Shown here: piece by piece, positions 44,735 through 54,055 of the stretch
How the letters are laid out: each line of letters opens with the position of its first letter
How positions within the stretch are numbered: the stretch's first letter is position 1
Source of the DNA: Paucimonas lemoignei
GTDB taxonomy: Bacteria; Pseudomonadota; Gammaproteobacteria; Pseudomonadales; Pseudomonadaceae
Assembly (NCBI GenBank): GCA_900475325.1
Contig: LS483371.1
Coordinates: 3,348,001-3,412,000, forward strand
DNA: 64,000 nucleotides
Reading direction: 5' to 3'
Position numbers and translations under genes: made by a program
The notes under the pieces: generated by a model
Database searches by the model: none
Told to the model about the DNA's origin: nothing
What the model saw: only the letters and a program-made list of their open reading frames with translations

Positions 44735-45985
44735 TCAAAGGTGCAACGCCGGCTTGGGCTGGCGAACGTCCTGGACAGAAGGGACGCGGACACGCAGCGC
44801 AATCAGTAATGCGGCCAGCAGCATCAGCACGGCCGCCGCCACGAATACACCTGCGCTGCCACCTAGGCTGAACATTGCACCGCCAGCTGCGGCGCCCGTG
44901 GCGATGGCCGACTGCACAGACGCCACCACCATGCCTCCGGCGCTTTCCGCCTGATCAGGTACCGAGCTGGCGACCCAGTTCGACCACGCGACCGGTACAC
45001 CACCAAAGGCCAAGCCCCAGATCGCCAGCAGTAGCGCCTGCCCCGGCAACGATGCCGGCAACAGCACCAACGCCAGTGCTGCAACGCCGACCAGCGCGGG
45101 CATCAACACCAACGTGGCCAGCGGGTGGCGCTCCAGCAGTTTCCCGGCCAACAGCGTGCCGACGAAGTTGGCCACACCGAACCCCAGCAACATCAGCGAC
45201 AGCCCTTGTGAACCAATGCCGGTGGTCCCCTCAAGGAATGGCCGAACATAGGTGAACATCGCGAAGTGTCCACTGTGCACCAGCACGCAGCCGAACATCC
45301 CCATGGCGATGCCTGGGCGCTGCAACACTTCTAAAACAGTGCGCAGTCTTGCCGGCCGGCGCGGCGCTAGGCTCGGCAGAGTGAACGACTGAAAAGCCAG
45401 GGTCACCATGCCTACCGCCGCTGCTGCATAGAACGCGCTGCGCCAGCCATACAACCCGCCCAGATAGCTGCCCAGCGGCACTGCAACGACCGTCCCGATG
45501 GCAATGCCGCTGAAAATGATCGATAGCGCCCGGGGCAACAGAGCACTCGGCACCAAGCGCATCGCGACCGCCGCCGCCATGCTCCAGAACCCGCCAAGGG
45601 CAATACCCAGCAAGATGCGCATCAACAACAGCACCGCGAAGCTGGAGGAAACGGCGACCAACAGATTGGAAGCGACCATCAAGGTAGAGAACCCCAGTAA
45701 CACCCAGCGCCGGTCGATGCTGCGGGTCAGGCCGGGCACCAACAGGCCGGCGAACAGCGCTACCACGGCTGTCACCGTGACCGCCTGGCCAGCCAGGGCT
45801 TCGGACACTCCCAGGTCAGCCGCCATCAGCGTCAACAAACTGGCCGGAAGGTACTCGGCGGTCAGTAATCCGAACACCCCCATTGCCAACGAGAAGACGG
45901 CCATCCAGGCGGGGGTCGCAGGCTCTACATCCAGGCCGACGCCGGGATGGCGGTCGGATACGGCGTTACATACACAGTCAGTCAT
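44735..45985 (-). CDS. MFS transporter (DHA1; AraJ/NepI-like)
   Basis: This 416-residue protein has 12 predicted helices, the VPGLTRSIDRRWVLLGF motif between TM2 and TM3 and GSYLGGLYGWRSAFY in the middle. Families AraJ, NepI and YdhP share this. It probably exports small solutes by proton antiport. It is divergent from an AraC gene (about 100 bp between), the likely controller. Its 3' end abuts the topB scrap. Confidence 0.87.
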   Translation of the reverse strand: MTDCVCNAVSDRHPGVGLDVEPATPAWMAVFSLAMGVFGLLTAEYLPASLLTLMAADLGVSEALAGQAVTVTAVVALFAGLLVPGLTRSIDRRWVLLGFSTLMVASNLLVAVSSSFAVLLLMRILLGIALGGFWSMAAAVAMRLVPSALLPRALSIIFSGIAIGTVVAVPLGSYLGGLYGWRSAFYAAAAVGMVTLAFQSFTLPSLAPRRPARLRTVLEVLQRPGIAMGMFGCVLVHSGHFAMFTYVRPFLEGTTGIGSQGLSLMLLGFGVANFVGTLLAGKLLERHPLATLVLMPALVGVAALALVLLPASLPGQALLLAIWGLAFGGVPVAWSNWVASSVPDQAESAGGMVVASVQSAIATGAAAGGAMFSLGGSAGVFVAAAVLMLLAALLIALRVRVPSVQDVRQPKPALHL

Positions 45986-46087
45986 TGCACGGATCTCCCA
46001 ATCTTCATGGCGAGCCGAAGTCTAGGCGCCGAAAGCTGGATGATCTATGATCCAAAGTCTCTACTTTTTGACTAAAACACCTGAACG

Positions 46088-47056
46088 ATGCCTGCTGATC
46101 AATTTGCTCTTTCCTCGGACCTCATCAACGAGCTGTTGCGCGGCATGCGCCTGCGTGGCGTCGAATACAGGCGCATCCAGGCGGGCACTAACTTCGGTTT
46201 GGGTTTCGTGGAAAAAGCTGGCCACGCCTGGTTTCACTTCATAGCCGTGGGCAATGCGGTGCTGCGAATGGAGGACGGCAGCACCTACGCGCTGTCGGCC
46301 GGCAACGCAGTATTCATTTCCCATGGCGCGGCCCATCAACTGGTTTCACACCCGGACGCGCCTGTTCTAGACATTGACCATCTAGACGGCGCGCCGCTCG
46401 GTGACACCGTCAGCGCGGTGGATACCGGAACCGATGCCAGCGCCACGCCGAGCACTATTTTGTTCAGTGGTTGTATGGAGTTTGAACTGGGCAGTATCCA
46501 TGGCCTTGGCAGGCTGATGCCGGGCCTGATGCTGATTGATGCCGGCGGCCAGCGTTACCCCGGGCTGGTACCGATCCTGACCACCATGGAACGCGAGGTA
46601 AGCGCCGCACGTGTCGGCTTCGCCGGTATCCTCGCGCGCCTGGCCGACGTGGTGGCTGCCATGGTCGTTCGCGGCTGGGTGGAGTGCGCCTGCGGAAATG
46701 CCTCTGGCCTGGTCGCCGCCTTGCGCGATCCACGCCTGGCTGGTGCACTGCTTGCGCTCCATCAACAACCGGGCCGCGACTGGACCGTTGCGCAGTTGGC
46801 AGAGCACTGCAATACCTCACGCTCGGTCTTCGCGGACCGCTTCCAGGTGACGATTGGCATGACGCCGCTGCGCTACGTCACCGAACTGCGAATGCGCCTT
46901 GCAAGCCAGTGGCTGACCCTGGAAAGGCTACCGATCGAAGAGGTAGCACAGCGTTTGGGCTATACATCCCAGGCCGCTTTCAGTCGTGCATTCAAGCGCA
47001 TTACGGGCAAGACACCTGGATTAAGTCGTAAGGTGAGGCAACCCGCTGTTGCTTGA
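46088..47056 (+). CDS. AraC-family transcriptional regulator
   Basis: This 322-residue protein has an N-terminal cupin-type sensor (AGHAWFHFIAVGNAVLRMED, ALSAGNAVFISHGAAHQLV) and a C-terminal double helix-turn-helix (VAQLAEHCNTSRSVFADRF and VAQRLGYTSQAAFSRAFKRI). It is divergent from the MFS gene and probably activates it. Confidence 0.9.
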   Translation: MPADQFALSSDLINELLRGMRLRGVEYRRIQAGTNFGLGFVEKAGHAWFHFIAVGNAVLRMEDGSTYALSAGNAVFISHGAAHQLVSHPDAPVLDIDHLDGAPLGDTVSAVDTGTDASATPSTILFSGCMEFELGSIHGLGRLMPGLMLIDAGGQRYPGLVPILTTMEREVSAARVGFAGILARLADVVAAMVVRGWVECACGNASGLVAALRDPRLAGALLALHQQPGRDWTVAQLAEHCNTSRSVFADRFQVTIGMTPLRYVTELRMRLASQWLTLERLPIEEVAQRLGYTSQAAFSRAFKRITGKTPGLSRKVRQPAVA

Positions 47057-47075
47057 AATCGAACGCAGACCAGGC

Positions 47076-47837
47076 TCATTTACCCCCCGTCACATCGAGG
47101 AATGTACCGGTAACGAATGACGCCTCCGCACTCGCCAACCATAGAATCGCGCGGGCCACTTCCTCAGGCTGTCCGCCTCGTCCCATGGGGATCGAGTCCT
47201 TGACACGATCGACCCGCCCCGGCTCACCGCCACTGGCATGCATTTCGGTATAGATATGGCCGGGGCGAATACAGTTAACGCGTATGCCTTCCCGTGCGAC
47301 CTCCTTTGCAAAGCCAATGGTGAACGTCTCCAATGCCCCCTTTGACGCCGCATAATCGACATACTCATTGGGACTGCCAAGGCGCGCTGCAGCCGAAGAG
47401 ACATTGATCACCACGCCGCCCGGGCCGTTGTGACGGTAAGACATGCGCTTCACTGCCTGCTGTGCGCAGAGTATTGGCCCAATGGAATTGACCGCGAAAA
47501 TGCGCTGCATCCGCTCGAAGCCGAGATCCTCCAGGCGTGACTGAGGTGACAGCACACCGGCGTTATTGACCAGGACGTCAATGCGTCCGAACGCGTGGTC
47601 GATAGCCGTGAACAAATCCGCCACCTGCTGGGGGTCCGCGCTGTCGGCGCGCATCGCCAACGCTTTGCGCCCCAGCGCTTCCACGTCCGCAGCCACCGCC
47701 AGCGCTGCGGCCTCGTTGGCGACGTAGCTGATCGCGACGTCATAACCTCGTGCGGCGGCCAGCCGGGCTGTGGCTGCCCCCACTCCACGACTTCCACCCG
47801 TGATTAGAATCAGCGGTGCCTGCGAGACGTTGACCAT
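47076..47837 (-). CDS. SDR-family NAD(P)-dependent oxidoreductase
   Basis: This 253-residue classical SDR has the TGGSRGVGAATA dinucleotide motif at about residue 14, NNAG (LVNNAGVLSP), catalytic Ser-Tyr-Lys (NVSSAAAR and YVDYAASKGAL) and the C-terminal FLDVTGGK. It is like glucose 1-dehydrogenase or FabG-type reductases; substrate unknown. The ATG at 47837 with AGGAGCTATG ahead is preferred over 47906. It follows the EamA gene by about 30 bp and is probably co-transcribed. Confidence 0.9.
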   Translation of the reverse strand: MVNVSQAPLILITGGSRGVGAATARLAAARGYDVAISYVANEAAALAVAADVEALGRKALAMRADSADPQQVADLFTAIDHAFGRIDVLVNNAGVLSPQSRLEDLGFERMQRIFAVNSIGPILCAQQAVKRMSYRHNGPGGVVINVSSAAARLGSPNEYVDYAASKGALETFTIGFAKEVAREGIRVNCIRPGHIYTEMHASGGEPGRVDRVKDSIPMGRGGQPEEVARAILWLASAEASFVTGTFLDVTGGK

Positions 47838-47866
47838 TGAACATAGCTCCTGAGCCGTTGGCTGTA

Positions 47867-48694
47867 TCAGCCGATGATGAGAGTGCCGCTGGCGATCACT
47901 ACGCACGCCAGGATCCGGCGTGCGGTGAGCGTCTCGCCGAGAAAAACATAGCCAATCAAGGCCGCAAACAGCACGCTGGTTTCGCGCAATGCGGATACCG
48001 CGCCCAGAGGCGCTTCGTTCATGGCGTAGATGACCATTCCATAAGCGAGCAAGGAGACCAGGCCGCCGACCACAGCGGTCACCGTTCCGGGCCGGGCAGA
48101 GAATAAGCTACGGGCGTCACGCAGACCGATGTAGACCACCGGCATCAATACGCCCCACAGGGCGCACATCCACACGGTGTAGGAAAGCGGCGCGCCGGAG
48201 AGCCTGGCGCCGATGCCGTCGACCACGCTGTAGGCCGCGATAAAGCCGCCCGTTCCCAGCGCATAAGGCAGGCTGGGAACCGACAGACTGCGCCCTCTGA
48301 AGGCCAGCGAAATAATCCCGCCTGACACCAGCACGATACCGAGTAACACGCCGGGCGTGATGCTTTCTCCAGCAAACACAGCGGCCCCCAGGGTGATCAG
48401 CACCGGCGACGACCCCCGTGAAATCGGATAGATCTGCCCCAGGTCGCCGACCCGGTAACTGCGCACCAGAAACAGGTTGTAGCCCACATGCAGCAACCCC
48501 GAAAGCACCGCGTAGCCCCAGCTTTCAATCGCGGGAGGCACCATGAACGCTGCGGCGACGATACTGGTGATGGCGATGGCAATGCACATCACCGTCATGG
48601 ACCATAGCCGATCAGCGCCGCTGCGCAGCAGCGCGTTCCAGCTGGCGTGCAGGAGCGCGGCGAAAAGTACGAGGAAGACAAGATGTATAGGCAT
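47867..48694 (-). CDS. EamA/DMT-family transporter
   Basis: This 275-residue membrane protein has ten predicted helices in two EamA repeats (MPIHLVFLVLFAALLHASWN at the start, GTGGFIAAYSVVDGIGARLS in the second half). The family exports metabolites and amino acids from the cytoplasm. It follows a LysR gene on the same strand and precedes the SDR gene by about 30 bp, so the group LysR-EamA-SDR may be one unit. Confidence 0.87.
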   Translation of the reverse strand: MPIHLVFLVLFAALLHASWNALLRSGADRLWSMTVMCIAIAITSIVAAAFMVPPAIESWGYAVLSGLLHVGYNLFLVRSYRVGDLGQIYPISRGSSPVLITLGAAVFAGESITPGVLLGIVLVSGGIISLAFRGRSLSVPSLPYALGTGGFIAAYSVVDGIGARLSGAPLSYTVWMCALWGVLMPVVYIGLRDARSLFSARPGTVTAVVGGLVSLLAYGMVIYAMNEAPLGAVSALRETSVLFAALIGYVFLGETLTARRILACVVIASGTLIIG

Positions 48695-48768
48695 GCGCCA
48701 CTGTAGGCAATCCGGCGCCGGGACTAAAGCAAAGTCTCCTCATCGCAGCATGAACGTATGCTCATGCA

Positions 48769-49674
48769 TCACTGGCTGATTCGTTGTACTTTCAGCGCCT
48801 CATCAACCAACCATTGGCGAAAGCTGGCGACGTGGGGCTGCGATTCAATGCCCTTCGGGCACACGAAGTAGTAAGCAAGCGGCGATGGAAGCGACACATC
48901 AAACAGCCTGACCAAACGGCCATCGCTGATCTCGTTCTCGACATGCCCGCTGCGCACCAAGGCAACGCCTTGGCCGAGCAAGGCCGCCTCGACTGTCATG
49001 TTGGTATCGCCAAATCTGACGCTTTCCTGGATCGGCGAATAGGCCAGTCCAACCGCTTGAAACCACACCTCCCACTTGGGCACCAACTCGGCTCCGTCCC
49101 GAGTCAGCAGCGGGTAATGCAACAGCTCTGCGGGGCTCTGCGGTGTCCCAAAGCGCCGCAGCAGTTCGGGGCTGGCCACAGGAAATACCTGCTCCCCAAA
49201 AAGGAACTCCGAATGCAGACCTGGGTAATTGCCCTTGCCGAGCCTGATCGCTACATCAGCCTGGCCGTGAGAGAAGTGGATGATTGTGTCGGTGGTGTCC
49301 AGCGAGACCAGCAGTTCGGGGTGTTGACGAGAGAGACGCGGCAAGCGTGGCAGCAGCCATTTGAGAGCAAACGAATAGGTGGTGCTGACGCTAAGTCGAA
49401 CCCTGCCTTTTTGCTCGCGCAGATCGCCCAGAGTCGCCTCGAGGCTGATGAAAAATTCCCGCACGATGGGCGCCAGCGTAGCCCCCGCTGCCGTGAGGCG
49501 TAACGCCTTGCCACGCTCAAACAACTGCACTCCCCAAAGCGCCTCAAGATGCTTGAGCTGGTGACTGACCGCGCTTTGAGTAACGTGCAGCTCCTGAGCG
49601 GCTGCAGTAAATGTCGGATGGCGGGTAGCAACTTCAAATGCGCGCAGGGTCGCGGTGGGCGGCAGGTCTCTCAT
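48769..49674 (-). CDS. LysR-family transcriptional regulator (GcvA-like)
   Basis: This 301-residue protein has winged helix LPPTATLRAFEVATRHPTFT ... TQSAVSHQLKHLEALWG and an effector domain close to the GcvA/AmpR group (SVSTTYSFALKWLLPRLPRL). It precedes the EamA and SDR genes by about 75 bp on the same strand and may autoregulate them. Confidence 0.9.
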   Translation of the reverse strand: MRDLPPTATLRAFEVATRHPTFTAAAQELHVTQSAVSHQLKHLEALWGVQLFERGKALRLTAAGATLAPIVREFFISLEATLGDLREQKGRVRLSVSTTYSFALKWLLPRLPRLSRQHPELLVSLDTTDTIIHFSHGQADVAIRLGKGNYPGLHSEFLFGEQVFPVASPELLRRFGTPQSPAELLHYPLLTRDGAELVPKWEVWFQAVGLAYSPIQESVRFGDTNMTVEAALLGQGVALVRSGHVENEISDGRLVRLFDVSLPSPLAYYFVCPKGIESQPHVASFRQWLVDEALKVQRISQ

Positions 49675-50154
49675 AAGGGCGGTGTCCAGCGAGTGATCAG
49701 AAAAGAGCTTGCATGAACGTTAACTCATGCAGCAGCCCAATTCACTGTAAATGCCCCCACCGCTCTAATGCCTGGGGCCAAGGACTCGCTTTGCGTTACC
49801 CACAATCGAGAGTTGACCGCTGCAGCCCTGCCCCTCACGTCCAACGACGTTTCAAGTCCCGGCGCAGTCTGAATTGAAATGTTCAAGATGACTATTCACC
49901 TATCAGCGCTTTCCGAAAAAAAATGCGCGTGCGTCCGTTTACCCGCACCCGGAAAAAACTCGCAAAACGCGCACCAAGTCAAAGCATAGCGGCAGTTTTT
50001 CGCTGCCTGCAGCCGCCCCTCAACAGTGCTCGCGCACCATGTAAGTGCTGTGATTATTGGGCACATCTGCACTCTCTTTTTATCACTTGTTGCCCTCCTC
50101 GTTGCTGCCCACCATGGCTCGCATTCCAGCCATTTCTTCGCCAGGACAGCCCTC
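49675..50154. other. Divergent promoter region before MFS-LysR-amidase-dsdA cassette
   Basis: No gene is supported over 480 bp. An in-frame extension of the MFS gene to 50026 is rejected on start-site grounds. The stretch presumably holds the LysR (minus) and MFS (plus) promoters. Around 49700-49730 there is GAACGTTAACTCATGC, possibly a LysR-type site. Nothing more was found. Confidence 0.4.
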
Positions 50155-51387
50155 ATGAAGGTCACCAGATTCCTGAATAACCCCCTGTTTGTATTCATTC
50201 TTCTGTACCTGGGCTACATGATTTCCTACGTTGATCGCGCGGCCATTTCCCTGGCCCTGGCGCACATCGGCAAGGACTTCAACGTCGGCCCGGCGCAACT
50301 GGGCGTGGTGCTCAGCGCCTTCTACCTGGGCTACGCCGCGATGCAGATTCCCGGCGGCAGGCTAGCCGACAAGTACGGCAGCAAGCGCGTGGTGGTTGTC
50401 TCCATCGCCCTCTGGTCACTGTTCACTGTGCTCACCGGGCTGGCCTGGTCGCTGAGCGCGCTGCTGGTCATCCGCTTCCTGTTCGGCCTGGGCGAAGGCG
50501 GCTATCCATCGTCGGCGATGAAGGGCGTGGCTGAAATCTATCCCCGTGAACAACGGCCGAAAATGGTCGGGCTGATGATCTCGTCCAACTACACCGGTAG
50601 CTTCGTCGCTCCGCTGATCATCGCCCCTCTGATTGTGTGGCTCGGCTGGCGCGATGTGTTCCTGGCCATTGGCCTGGCAGGCCTCGTCTTCGCTGTGTTC
50701 TACGCCCTTACCGTGCGCCGCAGTGTCGCCGTGATCGAGGACGCCGCCCTGCCCCGTGCGGCGACCAAGGTCAGCGTCAAGGAGCTGCTGCGCATGCCGC
50801 TGATCTGGAAGATCGTAGTGGTGTGGTTCTGCCTGAGCCTGCTCAACAAGGGCCTGGACGCCTGGATGCCGATGTACCTGCTGACCGCACGCGGCCTGGA
50901 CATCAAGACCGTCGGCATGCTGGTGCCACTGCCGTTCATTTCAGCCAGTATCGCCACTGCCATGGGCGGCTGGCTGATGACACGCTTCTTCGACGGCAAG
51001 GAAAAATTCCTGATGATGGGCAGCTGCGTGCTCACCGGGGTGTTCGTGTACGGCATGTACCAGGCGCAGACCACTACCCAAGTGATCGTGTTTCAGACCG
51101 TGGCCTACTTCTTCAAGTCGTTCGTGTTCGCCACCGCCTTCGCCTTGCCCACCAAGATCCTCTCGCAACGGTTGGTGGGCACCGGCATCGGCATGGTCAA
51201 CTTTGGCGGTCAACTGGCGGGCTTCGTCTCACCCATGGTCATCGGCTTTCTAGTGGAATACACCGGCAGCTACAACTCGGCCTTCCTGTTCTTGCTTGGT
51301 GCTGTAGTAGTGGCGGCGTTGGTGAGCACCAGCATCAGCGCGCAAAAGATCCGCGAAGTGCAGTTAGCCAATGCCCACGAGGCCTGA
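50155..51387 (+). CDS. MFS transporter, anion:cation symporter (ACS) type
   Basis: This 410-residue protein has 12 helices with the ACS signature YMISYVDRAAISLALAHIGK in TM1, GGRLADKYGSKRVV and the GLGEGGYPSSAMKG motif in TM4. These carriers import organic anions such as hexuronates, phthalate or glucarate by proton symport. The ATG at 50155 with AGGACAGCC ahead is preferred over 50026. It heads a very GC-rich run of four genes on the plus strand with short gaps and is the likely uptake route for the amidase substrate. Confidence 0.9.
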   Translation: MKVTRFLNNPLFVFILLYLGYMISYVDRAAISLALAHIGKDFNVGPAQLGVVLSAFYLGYAAMQIPGGRLADKYGSKRVVVVSIALWSLFTVLTGLAWSLSALLVIRFLFGLGEGGYPSSAMKGVAEIYPREQRPKMVGLMISSNYTGSFVAPLIIAPLIVWLGWRDVFLAIGLAGLVFAVFYALTVRRSVAVIEDAALPRAATKVSVKELLRMPLIWKIVVVWFCLSLLNKGLDAWMPMYLLTARGLDIKTVGMLVPLPFISASIATAMGGWLMTRFFDGKEKFLMMGSCVLTGVFVYGMYQAQTTTQVIVFQTVAYFFKSFVFATAFALPTKILSQRLVGTGIGMVNFGGQLAGFVSPMVIGFLVEYTGSYNSAFLFLLGAVVVAALVSTSISAQKIREVQLANAHEA

Positions 51388-51471
51388 ACCATGGCCCTGC
51401 CACTGAAAGCCGTGTTGGGTGGGGAGCCTGGGCTAAAATGTCGCCTCCCTACTCCGGAGAATCAGTTCCCC

Positions 51472-52383
51472 ATGAGCGCCCGAATTCTCAGCGAAACTGC
51501 CGTGCGTTACTTTCTACAGGTGGTCAACAGCGGTTCCATCAGCGAAGCGGCCCTGCGCCTGCACGTGGTGCCGTCGGCCATCAGCCGGCAGATCAGTCGC
51601 CTGGAAACAGAACTGCAAGCGCCATTATTCGAGCGCCAGTCGCGGGGCGTGAGCCTGACCAGCGCCGGAGAGCTGCTGGCCGGTTACGCGCGCCGCACGC
51701 TGCTGGACGCCGAGTTGGTGAGCAATGAAATCAAGGCGCTGCGCCAGCAATCGGAGTCGCTGATCAAGATCGCCTGCACCGAAGGCTTCGCTCCGCACTT
51801 CCTGCCCGACGCCATCGCGCAGTTTCGCCTGGCCGGGCAGCAGAGCAGCTATCAGATTCAGGTGGTCTCGGCCCAGGAAGTGACGCGCCTGGTACGCGAG
51901 GGCCAAGTAGATATCGGCCTGTGTTTCAGCCTCGGCCCGGCCAAAGGCATTCACGTTGCCTACAGCCAGCCGGCGCCAGTACTGGCGCTGGTCGCGCCCG
52001 GCCATCCGCTGGCGGCGCAGACGGGTGTGACGCTCAAAGACATCGTCAGCTACCCCCTGGCGCTGCCCGGCCCCACCACCACGCTGCGCCAGCTGATGGA
52101 TATCTACTGCAGCCGCGAAGGCCTGATCTACAAAAGCATCATGGACACCGACAGCCTGGAAACCCTGGTGCAGTTCGCCATGTCTGGCAGTGCGGTGACC
52201 TTCACCGGCGAATTGTTCGTGCGTCACCGGCTCAAGAGCCAGCAGCTCAAGGCCCTGGACGTGCCGGAGATCGCCGACGGCGCGCGTTCCATCGAAATTC
52301 AGACCTTGGCGCGGCGGCAACTTTCCGCGCCCATGGAAAGCTTTATCGAGCACATCAAGCACATGCTTCAGTGCGCCACCTGA
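51472..52383 (+). CDS. LysR-family transcriptional regulator
   Basis: The 303-residue protein has winged helix LSETAVRYFLQVVNSGSISE ... PSAISRQISRLETELQ and an effector domain with VSAQEVTRLVREGQVDIGLC. The ATG at 51472 gives the family start; an upstream frame to 51391 adds only low-quality sequence. It lies inside the MFS-amidase-dsdA operon, so it probably controls the cassette from within. Confidence 0.9.
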   Translation: MSARILSETAVRYFLQVVNSGSISEAALRLHVVPSAISRQISRLETELQAPLFERQSRGVSLTSAGELLAGYARRTLLDAELVSNEIKALRQQSESLIKIACTEGFAPHFLPDAIAQFRLAGQQSSYQIQVVSAQEVTRLVREGQVDIGLCFSLGPAKGIHVAYSQPAPVLALVAPGHPLAAQTGVTLKDIVSYPLALPGPTTTLRQLMDIYCSREGLIYKSIMDTDSLETLVQFAMSGSAVTFTGELFVRHRLKSQQLKALDVPEIADGARSIEIQTLARRQLSAPMESFIEHIKHMLQCAT

Positions 52384-52480
52384 ACCTTCTGCAAACAGCA
52401 TGGCAGCCTTCGAATTAAGTTGGTTGTGGCGGCTGGGCGGCGTTTTTACTCTCTTGTTTTATTTGCGCAGGATCGACCCC

Positions 52481-54007
52481 ATGCACAACCCGAACGAATT
52501 GGCCGATAAAGGCGCGGTGGAACTCAAGGCCCTGATCGACTCGCGCCAAGTGTCGCCGGTCGAAGTGCTTGAGGCCTGCATCTCCCGCATCGAAGAATAC
52601 AACCCGAAGATCAACGCCTTCTGTGCCACCTCCTTTGAGCGCGCCCGCGACGAAGCCCGCGCCACCGAACGCGCGATCAGCCGCAGCGAACCGCGCGGCC
52701 TGCTCAGCGGCCTGCCCATCGGCATCAAGGACCTGGAAGAAACCGAAGGCCTGCTGACCACCTACGGCTCCCCGCTGTTCCGCGCGAACCTGCCCGCCCA
52801 GGACAACCAGCTGGTACGCCGCCTGCGCGCCGCCGGTGCAATTGTGGTCGGCAAGACCAACGTGCCGGAAATGGGCGCCGGCGCGAACACCCGCAACCCG
52901 GTGTGGGGCGCCACCGGCAACCCGTTCAACCCGCGCCTGAACGCCGGCGGCTCGTCCGGTGGCGCCGCCGCCGCGCTGGCTGCCAATATGGTGCCGCTAT
53001 GCAGCGGCTCCGACACGGGTGGCTCGCTGCGCATCCCCGCAGCCAAGTGCGGCATCGTCGGCCTGCGCACTTCCCCCGGCCTGGTGCCGAGCGAACGCAA
53101 GCTACTGGGCTGGACCCCGATTTCAGTGGTCGGCCCCATGGGCCGCGACGTTGCCGACACCTGGCTGCAACTGGCGGCCACCGCCGGTATCGCCCCGAAC
53201 GACCCGCTCAGCTATGACTTCAGCATGCCAGCAGCCATGGCGGGCACGGTCGACCTCTCGCTCCTGCGCGTGGGCTACACCGAAGACTTCGGCGTGTGCG
53301 ACGTCGACGACAACATCCGCCGTGTGTTCCGCGCCAAGGTTGCGAGCCTCAAGGGCCTGTTCGCCAGTTGCGAAGAAGTCGAAGTGGACATGCAGCACGC
53401 CCACCGCTGCTTCGACGTGGTCCGCGCCGAAGCCTTCGTCGGCAGCCTGCAGGCCGCTTATGAGAAAGACCCGGATTCCCTCGGCCCCAACCCACGCGCC
53501 AACTACGAAATGGGCGCGCGCATGTCGCTCAAGGACTGCGTGTGGGCCAACGCCGAGCAAACCCGCATCTTCCGCCGTTTCCAGCAGTTGTTCAGCCAGT
53601 ACGACCTGATTCTCTCGCCGACCACGCCGGTGTCGGCCTTCCCTTGGGAACAGCCGTACCTGGAAAGCGTGAACGGCGTGGCGCTGGAGAACTACTACCG
53701 CTGGCTGGCGCTGACTTACGTGGTCACCCTGGCCACCAACCCGGCGCTGTCGATGCCCATGGGCGTCGACCATCTCGACATGCCGTTCGGCATGCAGGTG
53801 ATCGGCAAATTCCGCGGCGACCTGGAACTGCTGATGGCGGCCCGTGCGCTGGAAGCCCATTGCGAAACCACCCCGGATTTGCGGCGCCCGCGCCCGGACA
53901 TGGCCGCCCTGGCCCGCAGCGAAGTGAACCTGTGGACGCCGGTCACCCACCCGCCGTTGGCGCCGGACCAGTACGCCACCGCGACCGATGGCCGGCCGGC
54001 CGTTTGA
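52481..54007 (+). CDS. Amidase (amidase-signature family)
   Basis: This 508-residue serine hydrolase has a Ser-cisSer-Lys triad. Lys is in GLPIGIKDLEETEG at about residue 83, and the glycine-rich signature NAGGSSGGAAAALAA leads to SGSDTGGSLRIPAAKCGI with the nucleophilic Ser. It hydrolyses amide bonds. Its neighbour is a D-serine dehydratase, so a D-serine amide or N-acyl-D-serine is a plausible substrate, which is inference. The ATG at 52481 is preferred over 52400. Confidence 0.9.
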   Translation: MHNPNELADKGAVELKALIDSRQVSPVEVLEACISRIEEYNPKINAFCATSFERARDEARATERAISRSEPRGLLSGLPIGIKDLEETEGLLTTYGSPLFRANLPAQDNQLVRRLRAAGAIVVGKTNVPEMGAGANTRNPVWGATGNPFNPRLNAGGSSGGAAAALAANMVPLCSGSDTGGSLRIPAAKCGIVGLRTSPGLVPSERKLLGWTPISVVGPMGRDVADTWLQLAATAGIAPNDPLSYDFSMPAAMAGTVDLSLLRVGYTEDFGVCDVDDNIRRVFRAKVASLKGLFASCEEVEVDMQHAHRCFDVVRAEAFVGSLQAAYEKDPDSLGPNPRANYEMGARMSLKDCVWANAEQTRIFRRFQQLFSQYDLILSPTTPVSAFPWEQPYLESVNGVALENYYRWLALTYVVTLATNPALSMPMGVDHLDMPFGMQVIGKFRGDLELLMAARALEAHCETTPDLRRPRPDMAALARSEVNLWTPVTHPPLAPDQYATATDGRPAV

Positions 54008-54055
54008 CTCGTTGATGAAATGGCGCGACAGTTCGCCGCCGTTGGAGACCCTGCA